The position numbers were made by a program, and so were the translations under genes. A stretch of DNA of 64,000 nt from Lachnospiraceae bacterium 28-4 (GTDB lineage Bacteria; Bacillota; Clostridia; Lachnospirales; Lachnospiraceae), in contig KE159598.1 in NCBI GenBank assembly GCA_000403275.2, positions 1,349,722-1,413,721 on the forward strand, given 5' to 3'. Under the pieces are notes generated by a model. That model saw nothing but the letters and a program-made list of their open reading frames with translations. It was not told the DNA's origin and made no database searches. Each line of letters begins with the position of its first letter. The stretch's first letter is position 1. Of the stretch, positions 16,897 through 25,215 are shown piece after piece.

Positions 16897-17898
16897 AACT
16901 TTTATTAAAATTTTCGTAACAGCTATAAAAACCACTCCTAATATAAATGTCAATAATGTATACAAAACTGCAAGGATAAAGTCGTTTGCATGGATATGTA
17001 CGATCAGTTTAACGACCTGATTCCGAATCATATCTTCTGTCAGATAAATTCCGAAAACCGTATCTCCCACAACAAGGATTGCCTTTTCCAGTCTGGCAGA
17101 ATACCGATGCCCTGCATCCATGCTTTTTATGAAGCCGAATATCCCAAAACTGATCATTGGCGTTAAACATTGTATGGCATCCATGAAATCTCCATTCAAA
17201 TCCGCATTCTTCGCAAAAATCAAACATGCAGACACGATCACACATAATGGCAAAATTGCCGTCAAGCTATATTTTAATGCGTTTTTTCTATAATTATGGC
17301 AGGGTTCTTTATCAATCCAGTATCCCAACAAGGGATAAAGAAAAACTGACGGCAGAAGAAATATACTGCTATTGATGAAACAACCGGAAAAATACCCGAA
17401 CATAGTAAGTACACTGCTTACACAACTAAGACCAAATAAATACCTGTAGTCCTGATCCTTCATCCCGGAAACTATCTTCCGAAGCAAAGGAAGCAAGAGT
17501 AAAAATCCCAGATACAGATACAAATACCAATAGGTTTCCAGCTTTGGACTGCTGTAAATATTGTTCCACCAGCCCCTGACAGACAGCTCCGCCTTTCCCG
17601 TTCTGACATAACGGAAGTACTGTATGCTTCCCCAAAACAAAATAATTCCCACATACCTGACAATCCGCCTTGAGAACAGATACCTGTAATCCTCTTCCTT
17701 TCCAAGCAGCGTCGCCCCTGAGATCATCAGAAAAATAGGCACTGCCGTTTTGCAGACTGGTATCATCAGCACTGACAGATAGTAGGAACAAGCATCGGAT
17801 GTATACTGGTATAAAGTAAAACCCAGCTCCCTTGTATGATTATAAATGACCAGTATGATCGCTATAATCCTTAAACATTCAATATATGTTTTTTTCAT
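16879..17898 (-). CDS. Acyltransferase 3 family membrane protein
   Basis: A 339-residue multi-pass protein of the acyltransferase 3 (OafA/WecH-like) family. The first helix carries ECLRIIAIILVIYNHTREL, whose histidine corresponds to the conserved H of the family, followed by about nine further membrane spans. These enzymes move acetyl or other acyl groups from the cytoplasm onto surface polysaccharides or lipids. The gene starts 21 bp after the end of the Mor-like pseudogene and ends inside a 23-bp repeat bordering the toxin-antitoxin island. It lies between clpB and proB in an accessory patch, so horizontal acquisition is likely. Confidence 0.85.
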   Translation of the reverse strand: MKKTYIECLRIIAIILVIYNHTRELGFTLYQYTSDACSYYLSVLMIPVCKTAVPIFLMISGATLLGKEEDYRYLFSRRIVRYVGIILFWGSIQYFRYVRTGKAELSVRGWWNNIYSSPKLETYWYLYLYLGFLLLLPLLRKIVSGMKDQDYRYLFGLSCVSSVLTMFGYFSGCFINSSIFLLPSVFLYPLLGYWIDKEPCHNYRKNALKYSLTAILPLCVIVSACLIFAKNADLNGDFMDAIQCLTPMISFGIFGFIKSMDAGHRYSARLEKAILVVGDTVFGIYLTEDMIRNQVVKLIVHIHANDFILAVLYTLLTFILGVVFIAVTKILIKVLALTH

Positions 17899-17919
17899 AA
17901 ATTTAAAGTTTCCTATCTT

Positions 17920-18249
17920 TCATTCCATTTCATTTTCTTTCCGTCGCTTGCTTAGCATGCCTTCTATTACTCTTGCAGAATATCCCCCTGCTCTTGCTAT
18001 CTTAGCCCTTTCACGCCTGTCAGGCTCATTTTTCGCAAGATCTGCAATAAACTCTGCACGATACAGTCTCATAGGACAGTCGATCTTATCCCCATGAAAA
18101 TGCGTATACAGCTTGAGCATGGCATCCCGCCCAATCAGTTCAAACAGTTCCAGATAACTGTCATTTAAAGCCTCCGCCTCGTTCCCTTCCACATGAAAAG
18201 CCTAATAGACAATCTTGTCATTGATATGATTAAAATCAATGTTTACCAC
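17920..18249 (-). pseudogene. Mor/HTH-like regulator interrupted by in-frame TAG
   Basis: A strong AGGAGGTG site (18262-18255) precedes a GTG start at 18249, then 15 codons (VVNIDFNHINDKIVY) and a TAG at 18204-18202. The same frame stays open for another 94 codons to 17920. The distal part (LFELIGRDAMLKLYTHFHGDKIDCP ... KIARAGGYSARVIEGMLSKR) resembles Mor-family or ParB-like HTH regulators from mobile elements. Either a nonsense mutation inactivated the gene, or translation restarts at the GTG at 18192 to give a 90-residue product. I favour a recent pseudogene. It would have been the first gene of the acyltransferase transcript. Confidence 0.6.
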
Positions 18250-18343
18250 CTTCTCACCTCCTGTCAAAGCAAAGTATAGCAGTTACAAATGACATAAATC
18301 CAATCTCAAAGAGGCTATTATTTTGCATAACAAATTGCATGTA

Positions 18344-18385
18344 TTTGATATAACATAAACTGCATACAATTTATGTTATATCAAA
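18344..18385. repeat. 16-bp perfect inverted repeat, AT-rich
   Basis: TTTGATATAACATAAA at 18344-18359 and its exact complement at 18370-18385 are separated by 10 bp. It lies between the proB terminator and the Mor-like gene. It has no U-tract typical of a terminator on either strand, so an operator or recombination site is possible. Function unknown. Confidence 0.6.
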
Positions 18386-18396
18386 TGCAAATTAAT

Positions 18397-18428
18397 AAGG
18401 AGTATCCTGCCTATCCAGAATACTCCTT
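18397..18428 (-). terminator. Terminator hairpin after proB
   Basis: AAGGAGTAT and ATACTCCTT form a 9-bp stem with a 14-nt loop about 47 bp beyond the proB stop, followed on the minus strand by ATTAATTTG. The run of T is weak, but position and stem fit a factor-independent terminator that ends the oxidoreductase-proB operon. Confidence 0.6.
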
Positions 18429-18474
18429 GTTAAACCATCCTCTATTATTCATTGTACAAAAATTTTATGAACCA

Positions 18475-19365
18475 TTACCCATGCATCTTCTCCACAAACT
18501 CAGGAAGATCAAAATAGGTCTTTCTATTGCCCACAAACAAAGTACCGATCTCCTGTCCGTCCAAAATACGATGCAGAACCTTAATATCCTTACTGTTTGC
18601 GATTACCATATCGATATTGGAGCTGGTCGCGATCTTTGCCGCAACCAGTTTCGTATTCATTCCTCCTGTTCCCACATCGCTGCCGGTAGAAGGCTTGCCC
18701 ATTTCCATCAGTTCTTCGCTCAGATCTTCCACTACATGGATAAACTCAGCATCTTTATTTTTCCTCGGATCGTCCGTATAAAGCCCGTCGATATCCGAAA
18801 GAAGAATCAGAAGATCTGCCCCCACCAAAGCGGCCACGATAGCGGAAAGGCTGTCATTATCCCCGAATTCGATCTCATAAGTAGCCACGGTATCGTTCTC
18901 ATTTACAATAGGAACAACGCCCAGTTTAAACAGCTCGGAAAAGGTATTATGCGCATTATACCGGTTCAGATTATCCACTATGGTATTCTTCGTCATTAAT
19001 ATCTGTGCCGCCACCTGATTATATTCCGCAAAAATTTTCTGGTATATCATCATCAGCCTCGCCTGTCCCACCGCTGCACAGGCCTGTTTCTCGGCAATCG
19101 TTTTCTCTCCGAGCCGGCCGCAGTCTTTCATATGCACCGCCTTTTTTCCAACGGCGATCGCTCCTGAAGTCACCAGAACCACATCTTTCCCCTTATTGCG
19201 CATGTCGCATATTTCTCTGACAAGGACATCCAGTTTCGTATAATCCAAATCTCCCGTTTCCGGGTGCTGGAGGGAGGAAGAGCCAATCTTTACAACGATC
19301 CTCTTCTTATCCCTCAAACGATCTCTGAATTCCTCTCTTGTTTCCATCTGATCCATGTATATCAA
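18475..19365 (-). CDS. proB: Glutamate 5-kinase (short form, no PUA domain)
   Basis: A 296-residue amino-acid kinase catalysing ATP-dependent phosphorylation of glutamate, the first step of proline synthesis. RIVVKIGSSSL (about 22-32), VTSGAIAVG near 66, IVNENDTVA near 153 and a glycine-rich GTGGMNTK near 230 are the nucleotide and glutamate sites. It ends after the kinase domain and lacks the roughly 80-residue PUA domain of longer ProB proteins. The start is a TTG overlapping the upstream stop behind AGAGGAG, or the ATG at 19356. proA is not adjacent, which is unusual; a terminator follows instead. Confidence 0.92.
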   Translation of the reverse strand: MIYMDQMETREEFRDRLRDKKRIVVKIGSSSLQHPETGDLDYTKLDVLVREICDMRNKGKDVVLVTSGAIAVGKKAVHMKDCGRLGEKTIAEKQACAAVGQARLMMIYQKIFAEYNQVAAQILMTKNTIVDNLNRYNAHNTFSELFKLGVVPIVNENDTVATYEIEFGDNDSLSAIVAALVGADLLILLSDIDGLYTDDPRKNKDAEFIHVVEDLSEELMEMGKPSTGSDVGTGGMNTKLVAAKIATSSNIDMVIANSKDIKVLHRILDGQEIGTLFVGNRKTYFDLPEFVEKMHG

Positions 19366-21122
19366 AACACTCCTCTCTGTCCGTATTCTTCCAAAGCTTT
19401 ATATTCCTTTGCAATCTGTTCTGCCGTCCGTATACCGTCCATAGCCGCCGACATGATACCTCCCGCATAGCCCGCTCCTTCTCCGCACGGGTACAGTCCT
19501 GCGATTTCCGACTGCCCTCCCTCATTCCTGTGAATGCGTACCGGGGATGATGTCCTGCTTTCTACCCCGGACAGAATCACTTCCTCCGCTGCAAAGCCTG
19601 GAATCTTCCTGTTAAAATGCTCCATCCCCTCCACAAAAGCAAGGTTCAGCGCATCGGGCATAATATTATGGACTTTGCCGAACTTCCATTTCCCCTTTAT
19701 CTGAGGGGTATATCTGTCATAAAAAAATTCCTCTGTTTTCCATCCGCCGCCTTGCAGCTCCCGGCTCGTTTCATTCTCCCCTGCCTTCTCCAGAACCGCC
19801 TTTTTAAAATCTCCGTAATATTCCACCGGGACGCTTCCTTCTCCGATCTCATAAGCTCTCTTTTCCAGCATCCGCTGAAACTCTATTCCTCCCAGCGGGC
19901 CCATGCTGCCGTAATCTTCTGCGTTGACGGAAACGATAACCGCGCTGTTGGCATTTTCTCCTTCCCTGCCGCTATAACTCATGCCGTTTACCGCCAGCCC
20001 TCCTTTTTCGGAAGAAGCGTTTACTACATAACCGCCAGGACACATACAAAACGAATAGACGCCCCGTCCCTCTTTGGTCTGTGACGCTACTTTGTAAGAT
20101 GCCGGCGGCAGATCTTCCGGATATTCCGCCCCGTACTGCGACCGGTCAATCAAATCCTGCGGATGTTCCACCCTCAGTCCTACCGCAAATGACTTTGCTT
20201 CCATGGGTACCCTGTTCCTGTACAGCATCTCGAAAGTATCTCTGGCGCTATGTCCGATCGCCATCACCACCACTTCCGCCTCGATTCTTTCTTTTACAAA
20301 TTCCTCTTTGCCGCTTTCTTTGTTTTCCACACGTTTTTCTGTTTCCAGCCCCCGGATCTTTCCTCCCTCTATGTACAGATCCGTCACCTTTGTACCAAAA
20401 CGGACCTCCCCGCCGTTCGCAAGAATAACCTCCCTCATATTTTTCACAACCTCAGTTAAAATATCCGTACCAATATGCGGTTTTCCATCATATAAAATAT
20501 GTTGCGGCGCACCTGCGGAAACAAAAATGGACAAAGCTTCTTTGTTTCTTCCATCCTTATCTTTTACCAGCGTATTCAACTTGCCATCCGAAAAAGTGCC
20601 GGCTCCTCCCTCTCCGAACTGTACGTTGCATTCCTCATCCAGCTTTCCCGTTTTCCAGAATTCTTCTACCTTTTTGCATCTTTTCTCCACTTCCATTCCC
20701 CGTTCCAGCAAAACAGGCCGATAGCCGTGGATGGCCAGCATATACCCGCAGAACAGCCCGGCCGGCCCTGTTCCCACGATCACCGGCCTGTGTCCCATGC
20801 TTTTGTTTCCCGGAGACGGAAATCTATACTTGACCGGATTTACAAGACTCACCTGTCCTTCCTTTACTCTCCTGATCACATCCCGTTCTTTCAGCCCGTC
20901 CACATCCACCGTATAGGAATAAAAAATGTCCGGTTTTTTCCTCGCATCGATAGAACGCTTTATAATTTCAAAGGTAAACGTATCCTTCTCTTTCAACCGA
21001 AGCTGTTTCCTGATTTTGCTTTCCAGCAGCTTTCTCTCCCATTCCGGAACAGCTTTATATTCCGGGTTATATTTTTCTTTTTCCTTCCCGGCCCTTATTT
21101 TGATTTGATTCATTCGGATCAT
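19362..21122 (-). CDS. NAD(P)/FAD-dependent oxidoreductase (FAD-dependent dehydrogenase family)
   Basis: A 586-residue flavoprotein. After a basic N-terminal domain (MIRMNQIKIRAGKEKEKYN ...) come the Rossmann FAD motif RPVIVGTGPAGLFCGYMLA near 135, an E-x-G-A-GTFSDGKL region, and a C-terminal LYPCGEGAGYAGGIMSAAMDG typical of this uncharacterised dehydrogenase family. I chose the ATG at 21122. It makes an ATGA overlap with the upstream gene and has GGGAGG about 10 bp before; the longer frame from 21221 lies inside that gene. It is coupled at both ends, to the BaiN-like oxidoreductase and to proB. The substrate is unknown. Confidence 0.85.
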   Translation of the reverse strand: MIRMNQIKIRAGKEKEKYNPEYKAVPEWERKLLESKIRKQLRLKEKDTFTFEIIKRSIDARKKPDIFYSYTVDVDGLKERDVIRRVKEGQVSLVNPVKYRFPSPGNKSMGHRPVIVGTGPAGLFCGYMLAIHGYRPVLLERGMEVEKRCKKVEEFWKTGKLDEECNVQFGEGGAGTFSDGKLNTLVKDKDGRNKEALSIFVSAGAPQHILYDGKPHIGTDILTEVVKNMREVILANGGEVRFGTKVTDLYIEGGKIRGLETEKRVENKESGKEEFVKERIEAEVVVMAIGHSARDTFEMLYRNRVPMEAKSFAVGLRVEHPQDLIDRSQYGAEYPEDLPPASYKVASQTKEGRGVYSFCMCPGGYVVNASSEKGGLAVNGMSYSGREGENANSAVIVSVNAEDYGSMGPLGGIEFQRMLEKRAYEIGEGSVPVEYYGDFKKAVLEKAGENETSRELQGGGWKTEEFFYDRYTPQIKGKWKFGKVHNIMPDALNLAFVEGMEHFNRKIPGFAAEEVILSGVESRTSSPVRIHRNEGGQSEIAGLYPCGEGAGYAGGIMSAAMDGIRTAEQIAKEYKALEEYGQRGVF

Positions 21123-22405
21123 TCCCGCTGCCTCCCATTTTTCTTTTCCGTCTTCCCGCCCTGCTTTTGGCAGCGCTGTGCGGCGCTCTTTCCTGCAATA
21201 TAGCCGCTGGTCCACGCCCATTGCAGATTATAACCGCCGCATCTCCCGTCTACATCCAATATTTCTCCTGCAAAAAATATGCCAGGCCTCTTTTCCGATT
21301 CCAGGTTCTGCGTCACTTCGTCCAATTCCACGCCGCCCGCCGTTACCTGCGCATGGTCAAAAGAGTTTGCCGCATCAATATGTACCCATAGTTCTTTATA
21401 GCCATATAATAATTTCTTTAACCGCTTTTCCCCAAGCCTTCCGGCTTCATCCGCCGGCTTATGCCCTGCTTCCTTTATCATCATCAGATTTATCTTTTTA
21501 TTGGCAAGCCCAAGCAAAAACTCCTCTAAAGTCCTGTCATATGCATTCTCCATCCTTTGTCCGCACATCTCCTCAAACTCCTGCCTGTCCATTTGAGGCA
21601 GTAAATCAATGGATACTGCTGCCGCCTTTCCTTCTTCTATTAAATATGCCGCCTGGCGGCTCAACTGGAAAACAGGAATGCCCGATATCCCATAATCCGT
21701 AAACTGCACTTCTCCTTCTTCTTCCTGTAAAAGTTCCCTGATACCGCCTTTTTTTTCCTCATATAATCCGATCTTCGCCTGGCATCTGACTCCGGCTGTT
21801 ATTTTCAGGAAATGATCTTTACATCTTAACTGGACAAGCGCGGGAACGACCGGCCTGATACGGTGTCCCAGCTTCCGGGCAAGCGCGAATCCGTCTCCGT
21901 TTGATCCCGTCTTCGGTGCCGCGCACCCGCCGCATGCGAGTATGACCGCATCATGTTCTGCCTTTTCCGTTCCGAAATACACGGTCCACAAACCGTTCCC
22001 TTTTTCATTGCCAATCCTTTTCACATCAGCGCACAGTTCCGTCTTCACACCGCTTCGCCTCATTTCCATCCGCAGTATCTCCAGCACTGCAGACGCCTGT
22101 TCCGGCCACGGATACAAATATCCTCCTTTATCCTTCACCAGCATCCCGGCCCTTATGAAAAAATCCACCGCATCCTCTACCGAAAACCGGTCAAAAAAAA
22201 CTTTTAATTTTTTCCTGTCTCCATAATAATGCCGCTCACTGAAATCCCGATTGGAAAAATTGCACTTCCCGTTTCCGGTGACTAATATTTTTTTCCCCAC
22301 TCTGTCATTCTTTTCATATACCGTCACTTTCGCGCCAAGCCTGGCCGCTGTTACCGCCGCCATCATTCCCGACGCGCCCCCGCCGATTACCGCCACTCTT
22401 CCCAC
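21119..22405 (-). CDS. BaiN/HI0933-like FAD oxidoreductase
   Basis: A 428-residue flavoprotein of the HI0933/YhiN family. The FAD-binding GxGxxG is VIGGGASGMMAA at residues 6-17, then KILVTGNGKCNFSN near 39 and the C-terminal FFAGEILDVDGRCGGYNLQWAWTSGYIAG, both diagnostic. Some relatives (BaiN) reduce bile-acid intermediates in gut Clostridia, but the family is broad and no specificity is visible. It starts at a GTG behind AGGAGG. It is the first gene of a tight three-gene operon with a second FAD oxidoreductase and proB. Confidence 0.88.
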   Translation of the reverse strand: MGRVAVIGGGASGMMAAVTAARLGAKVTVYEKNDRVGKKILVTGNGKCNFSNRDFSERHYYGDRKKLKVFFDRFSVEDAVDFFIRAGMLVKDKGGYLYPWPEQASAVLEILRMEMRRSGVKTELCADVKRIGNEKGNGLWTVYFGTEKAEHDAVILACGGCAAPKTGSNGDGFALARKLGHRIRPVVPALVQLRCKDHFLKITAGVRCQAKIGLYEEKKGGIRELLQEEEGEVQFTDYGISGIPVFQLSRQAAYLIEEGKAAAVSIDLLPQMDRQEFEEMCGQRMENAYDRTLEEFLLGLANKKINLMMIKEAGHKPADEAGRLGEKRLKKLLYGYKELWVHIDAANSFDHAQVTAGGVELDEVTQNLESEKRPGIFFAGEILDVDGRCGGYNLQWAWTSGYIAGKSAAQRCQKQGGKTEKKNGRQRE

Positions 22406-22474
22406 GATCCGCTCCTCCTGCTAAAACGCTGGTGTTATCATACCATACCCTACATTCCGTGACAAGCGTGTATG

Positions 22475-22841
22475 AATCTTAGCCATAAAAATCAAATTTT
22501 ATAAGGGTCATGGAGGAGGGAAACAAATGGGGCGGGACAGACTGGGAGGGGCTGACGGAAGAGCCGGTTTTCTGCCATTGCGTACAATCAGTAATTTCAC
22601 TTATGAAATGGTCGATCACCAGAGTGAAACCGCTAGGGACAGCGGTTTCAGGAAGCATAGGCACGGATGCCGTTGCTTCCGGCTCGTCCGGTTAGATACC
22701 TTATATCCATTTCATTTGTGAAATCTGATTGGAAGCTCCGGCAGAAAACCGGCCCTTCCGTCAGCCCCTCCCAGTCTGTCCCGACCCATTTGTTTCCCTC
22801 CTCCATGGCGCTTATAAAAATTGATTTCCATGAATCTTAGC
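22475..22841. repeat. Long inverted-repeat element E1 with 9-bp flanking duplication
   Basis: The element spans 22484-22832 and fills the gap between the BaiN-like gene and the gene ending at 22837. Its ends are CAT(AA/GG)AAATCAA inverted repeats followed by TTTTATAAG. The arms (22484-22575 and 22741-22832) pair almost throughout, and an inner conserved stem pairs 22585-22614 with 22695-22739. The apex carries two hairpins, 22625-22650 and 22651-22680. The 9-bp AATCTTAGC flanks it on both sides (22475-22483 and 22833-22841) as a direct repeat, as expected of a target-site duplication. It encodes no plausible protein and is homologous to the element at 55151-55506. Confidence 0.8.
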
Positions 22842-23469
22842 TGGAATAAGACTCCAGAAAATTATAAAGTTCCTCCTCCGTAGCAATATATTTATTCTGT
22901 ATAATCTCCTGCTTCAACGCATCCGGCAGGGAATCCAGCATAATATTAGTATTCATATAAACTGTCCTCAGGTCATCGCAGTATACTACCACATAATTTT
23001 TTTCGTTCACCAGATAAAAGCTCGTACATAATTCCTTGAAAATATAGCTCTTGCGGATCACCACTCTCTCTTTGGAAAAGGAAACGACCTCGACGCTGAC
23101 AAAACCAAGTTCCTGATCCGTTAAAGAAGGGGATTGCTGGTACAATTCCATTTCTTTTACAAAACGCTGCCGGTTCATGCCGATATATTTATCCGGCGTT
23201 TTCCATTTCGTTTCCACCGAAGTGCCTTTTTGCAGATCCACTTCCTCAATAATATACTGTGTATCAGCGCTGATCACCTGTTCTTCTTCCAGCGCCGTAG
23301 GAATAACTTGTGGTTCCCCCTCTGCGGCGCTGCTTTTTTCCTCTATTTCCATTTGCCGGAATTTCCCCGGATAAAATTCTTCCTCTAATTTCATATGGGA
23401 ATAAAACCCCAAAGCATACATTCCCATAGGCATAATAAAAAAAAGACTGACACGTTTTACAAATCTCAT
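22837..23469 (-). CDS. Membrane-anchored conserved hypothetical protein
   Basis: 210 residues with one N-terminal membrane segment (about 5-22, VSLFFIMPMGMYALGFY) and a soluble outer domain. The C-terminal half (SLTDQELGFVSVEVVSFSKERVVIRKSYIF ... YVVVYCDDLRTVYMNTNI) recalls BofC-like domains of sporulation proteins, but I cannot assign it firmly. The ATG at 23469 is chosen because AAAGGAG precedes it. It is followed, 4 bp after its stop, by the palindromic element E1, whose flanking duplication includes its last codons. It lies downstream of a SpoVB-like flippase. Confidence 0.65.
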   Translation of the reverse strand: MRFVKRVSLFFIMPMGMYALGFYSHMKLEEEFYPGKFRQMEIEEKSSAAEGEPQVIPTALEEEQVISADTQYIIEEVDLQKGTSVETKWKTPDKYIGMNRQRFVKEMELYQQSPSLTDQELGFVSVEVVSFSKERVVIRKSYIFKELCTSFYLVNEKNYVVVYCDDLRTVYMNTNIMLDSLPDALKQEIIQNKYIATEEELYNFLESYSS

Positions 23470-23544
23470 AGCGATTTCTCCTTTGTAAACAGTATCAGCC
23501 AAATTTTATGAAATTATTCTCCAAAGTATCCCAATTCCACAGCT

Positions 23545-25194
23545 TTACAGCAGGCGCATCCTCTCAGCCAGAACGATAATAACCCTTCCGCCCGGCATAT
23601 CCTCCAGCTCATCCTCCCTGATTCCCCTCAACAAGATCATCAACACCAGATAAATCAACATGCACACAACAATACATACAAAGAACGTAATGATCCCGCC
23701 GGCCCAGGAAATCATCACTTTACTGAGTAACATTCCCACAAGTCCGGAAACTGCCGCTGCGGCCGTTGTCACTCCAAAAGTACGCAGCCATTCCGGGGAA
23801 TACTGCATATATTGGACGATTCCGATAAAACCAGTGATGCAGACCACAAGCCAGAACACTAAAAGCCCCAGAGCCACGGCTATGATCCCAAGCTTTGTAC
23901 TGCTTATCAAAACAAATAAAAATATAAGATGTATGAGAAAAGCAGCCAAACCGCCTAAAATAACCATCCTGATTTTGCGTATCCTCTGCATCAGAAGCAT
24001 AAGAAAATATCCAAAGGTAAAAAATACGATCACTCCAGAACCCGTCTGCAATAATTTTACTGCCGTATCCTGGTCTCCGGTAAACAGCATTTTTACGATA
24101 GGTTCCGCCAGCACCGCCACCCATACGGCGCATGGAATCGTTAAAACGGCCAGGTTATGTATTGCGCTTCCGATCCGGTATTTTACTTCCCCATATTCCT
24201 GTTTGTCATACATCTGGGCGATCCTTGGTATCACCAAAACAGCGGACATCGTGCAGATAATCGCTACAATACCTGTCACCACACTGTATTTTCCATAATA
24301 TACGCCCCAATGGGCCACCCTGATGCCTCCCTTATCCTGCTTATTCATTGCATAATTAAAAACTCTTTGATCCACCAGATAATGGATATTATAAAGCAAG
24401 GCACAGATCATATACGGCAGCGCGGCAGAAAAGAATGTGGAAATAACCTGTCCGTTAGATTCCACGTATTTCGCGGTATCATTCATAAGCTGCTGTTTAA
24501 AAGTCCCCGCATAGATCAGCCTGATCAATATTATATGAAGAATTCCGATAGCGCATGCAACGGACACCCCTATGGAAGCCCCCATCGCTCCATAAGCGGC
24601 GGCATATTCCGTATTTCTGAGCAGCGCCGCCACTTTTTCTCCATAGGAAAACGATGCGGCAGCCAGCAAAAGCCCGGCCACAAGCATAACGAACTTTTCC
24701 AGCAACCGGGAATGTATGGTGGGCATCATGGCTCCCATCCCCTGCAAATACCCGCGCATCACTCCTAACAACCCTGACAGCAAAATGGCAGGAGCTATTG
24801 CCGCGATAGCCAGATACCCCCGGTACTCCAATATAAATGTCTGTGCGATAAATTCCGAAAAGAAAAACACAAACAACGTCATCAAAGCGCTGAACAATAT
24901 GGTAAAAACCAAAGCGCTTTGATATATTTTTCTGGCACTCTTATACATATCCCTTTTGGCTCTGTATTTTACCAGGATCGCCACAGCTTTTGAAATCCCA
25001 TAACACATCATTGCGCTGGAAACCATAAATATTTCCATAGCGGGGGCAAAAAAGCCGACTCCTTTATCCCCGATCATGCGCGACAAAGGAATACGGAACA
25101 CGAACCCGACCAGCCCGGCCATCAGCCCGACACCAAGCACCCATTCCCTTCTTTTTCCCCTGCCTGTCTTTTTTACTTTTGTATTCTGCATCAT
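23545..25194 (-). CDS. SpoVB/MurJ-like polysaccharide flippase (MOP superfamily)
   Basis: A 549-residue membrane protein with about 14 transmembrane segments, of the polysaccharide biosynthesis (PST/MurJ) branch of the MOP exporters. The N-terminal LMAGLVGFVFRIPLSRMIGDKGVGFFAPAMEIF is the typical SpoVB/YtgP opening. Such proteins flip lipid-linked precursors of peptidoglycan or spore cortex across the membrane. Its position beside ybeY, phoH, yqfD and yqfC, a block associated with sporulation in Firmicutes, supports a spore or cell-wall role. The exact substrate cannot be told. Confidence 0.87.
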   Translation of the reverse strand: MMQNTKVKKTGRGKRREWVLGVGLMAGLVGFVFRIPLSRMIGDKGVGFFAPAMEIFMVSSAMMCYGISKAVAILVKYRAKRDMYKSARKIYQSALVFTILFSALMTLFVFFFSEFIAQTFILEYRGYLAIAAIAPAILLSGLLGVMRGYLQGMGAMMPTIHSRLLEKFVMLVAGLLLAAASFSYGEKVAALLRNTEYAAAYGAMGASIGVSVACAIGILHIILIRLIYAGTFKQQLMNDTAKYVESNGQVISTFFSAALPYMICALLYNIHYLVDQRVFNYAMNKQDKGGIRVAHWGVYYGKYSVVTGIVAIICTMSAVLVIPRIAQMYDKQEYGEVKYRIGSAIHNLAVLTIPCAVWVAVLAEPIVKMLFTGDQDTAVKLLQTGSGVIVFFTFGYFLMLLMQRIRKIRMVILGGLAAFLIHLIFLFVLISSTKLGIIAVALGLLVFWLVVCITGFIGIVQYMQYSPEWLRTFGVTTAAAAVSGLVGMLLSKVMISWAGGIITFFVCIVVCMLIYLVLMILLRGIREDELEDMPGGRVIIVLAERMRLL

Positions 25195-25215
25195 ATCTTA
25201 TTGTCCCTTATTCGT

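Noticed and set aside
22510-22721. Two 60-odd-residue plus-strand frames within E1
   Set aside because: They consist of inverted-repeat sequence; no start signals.
22484-22832. E1 as a simple transcription terminator
   Set aside because: It is far longer than a terminator, has apical branches and conserved boxes, and no U-tract at the end of the stem.
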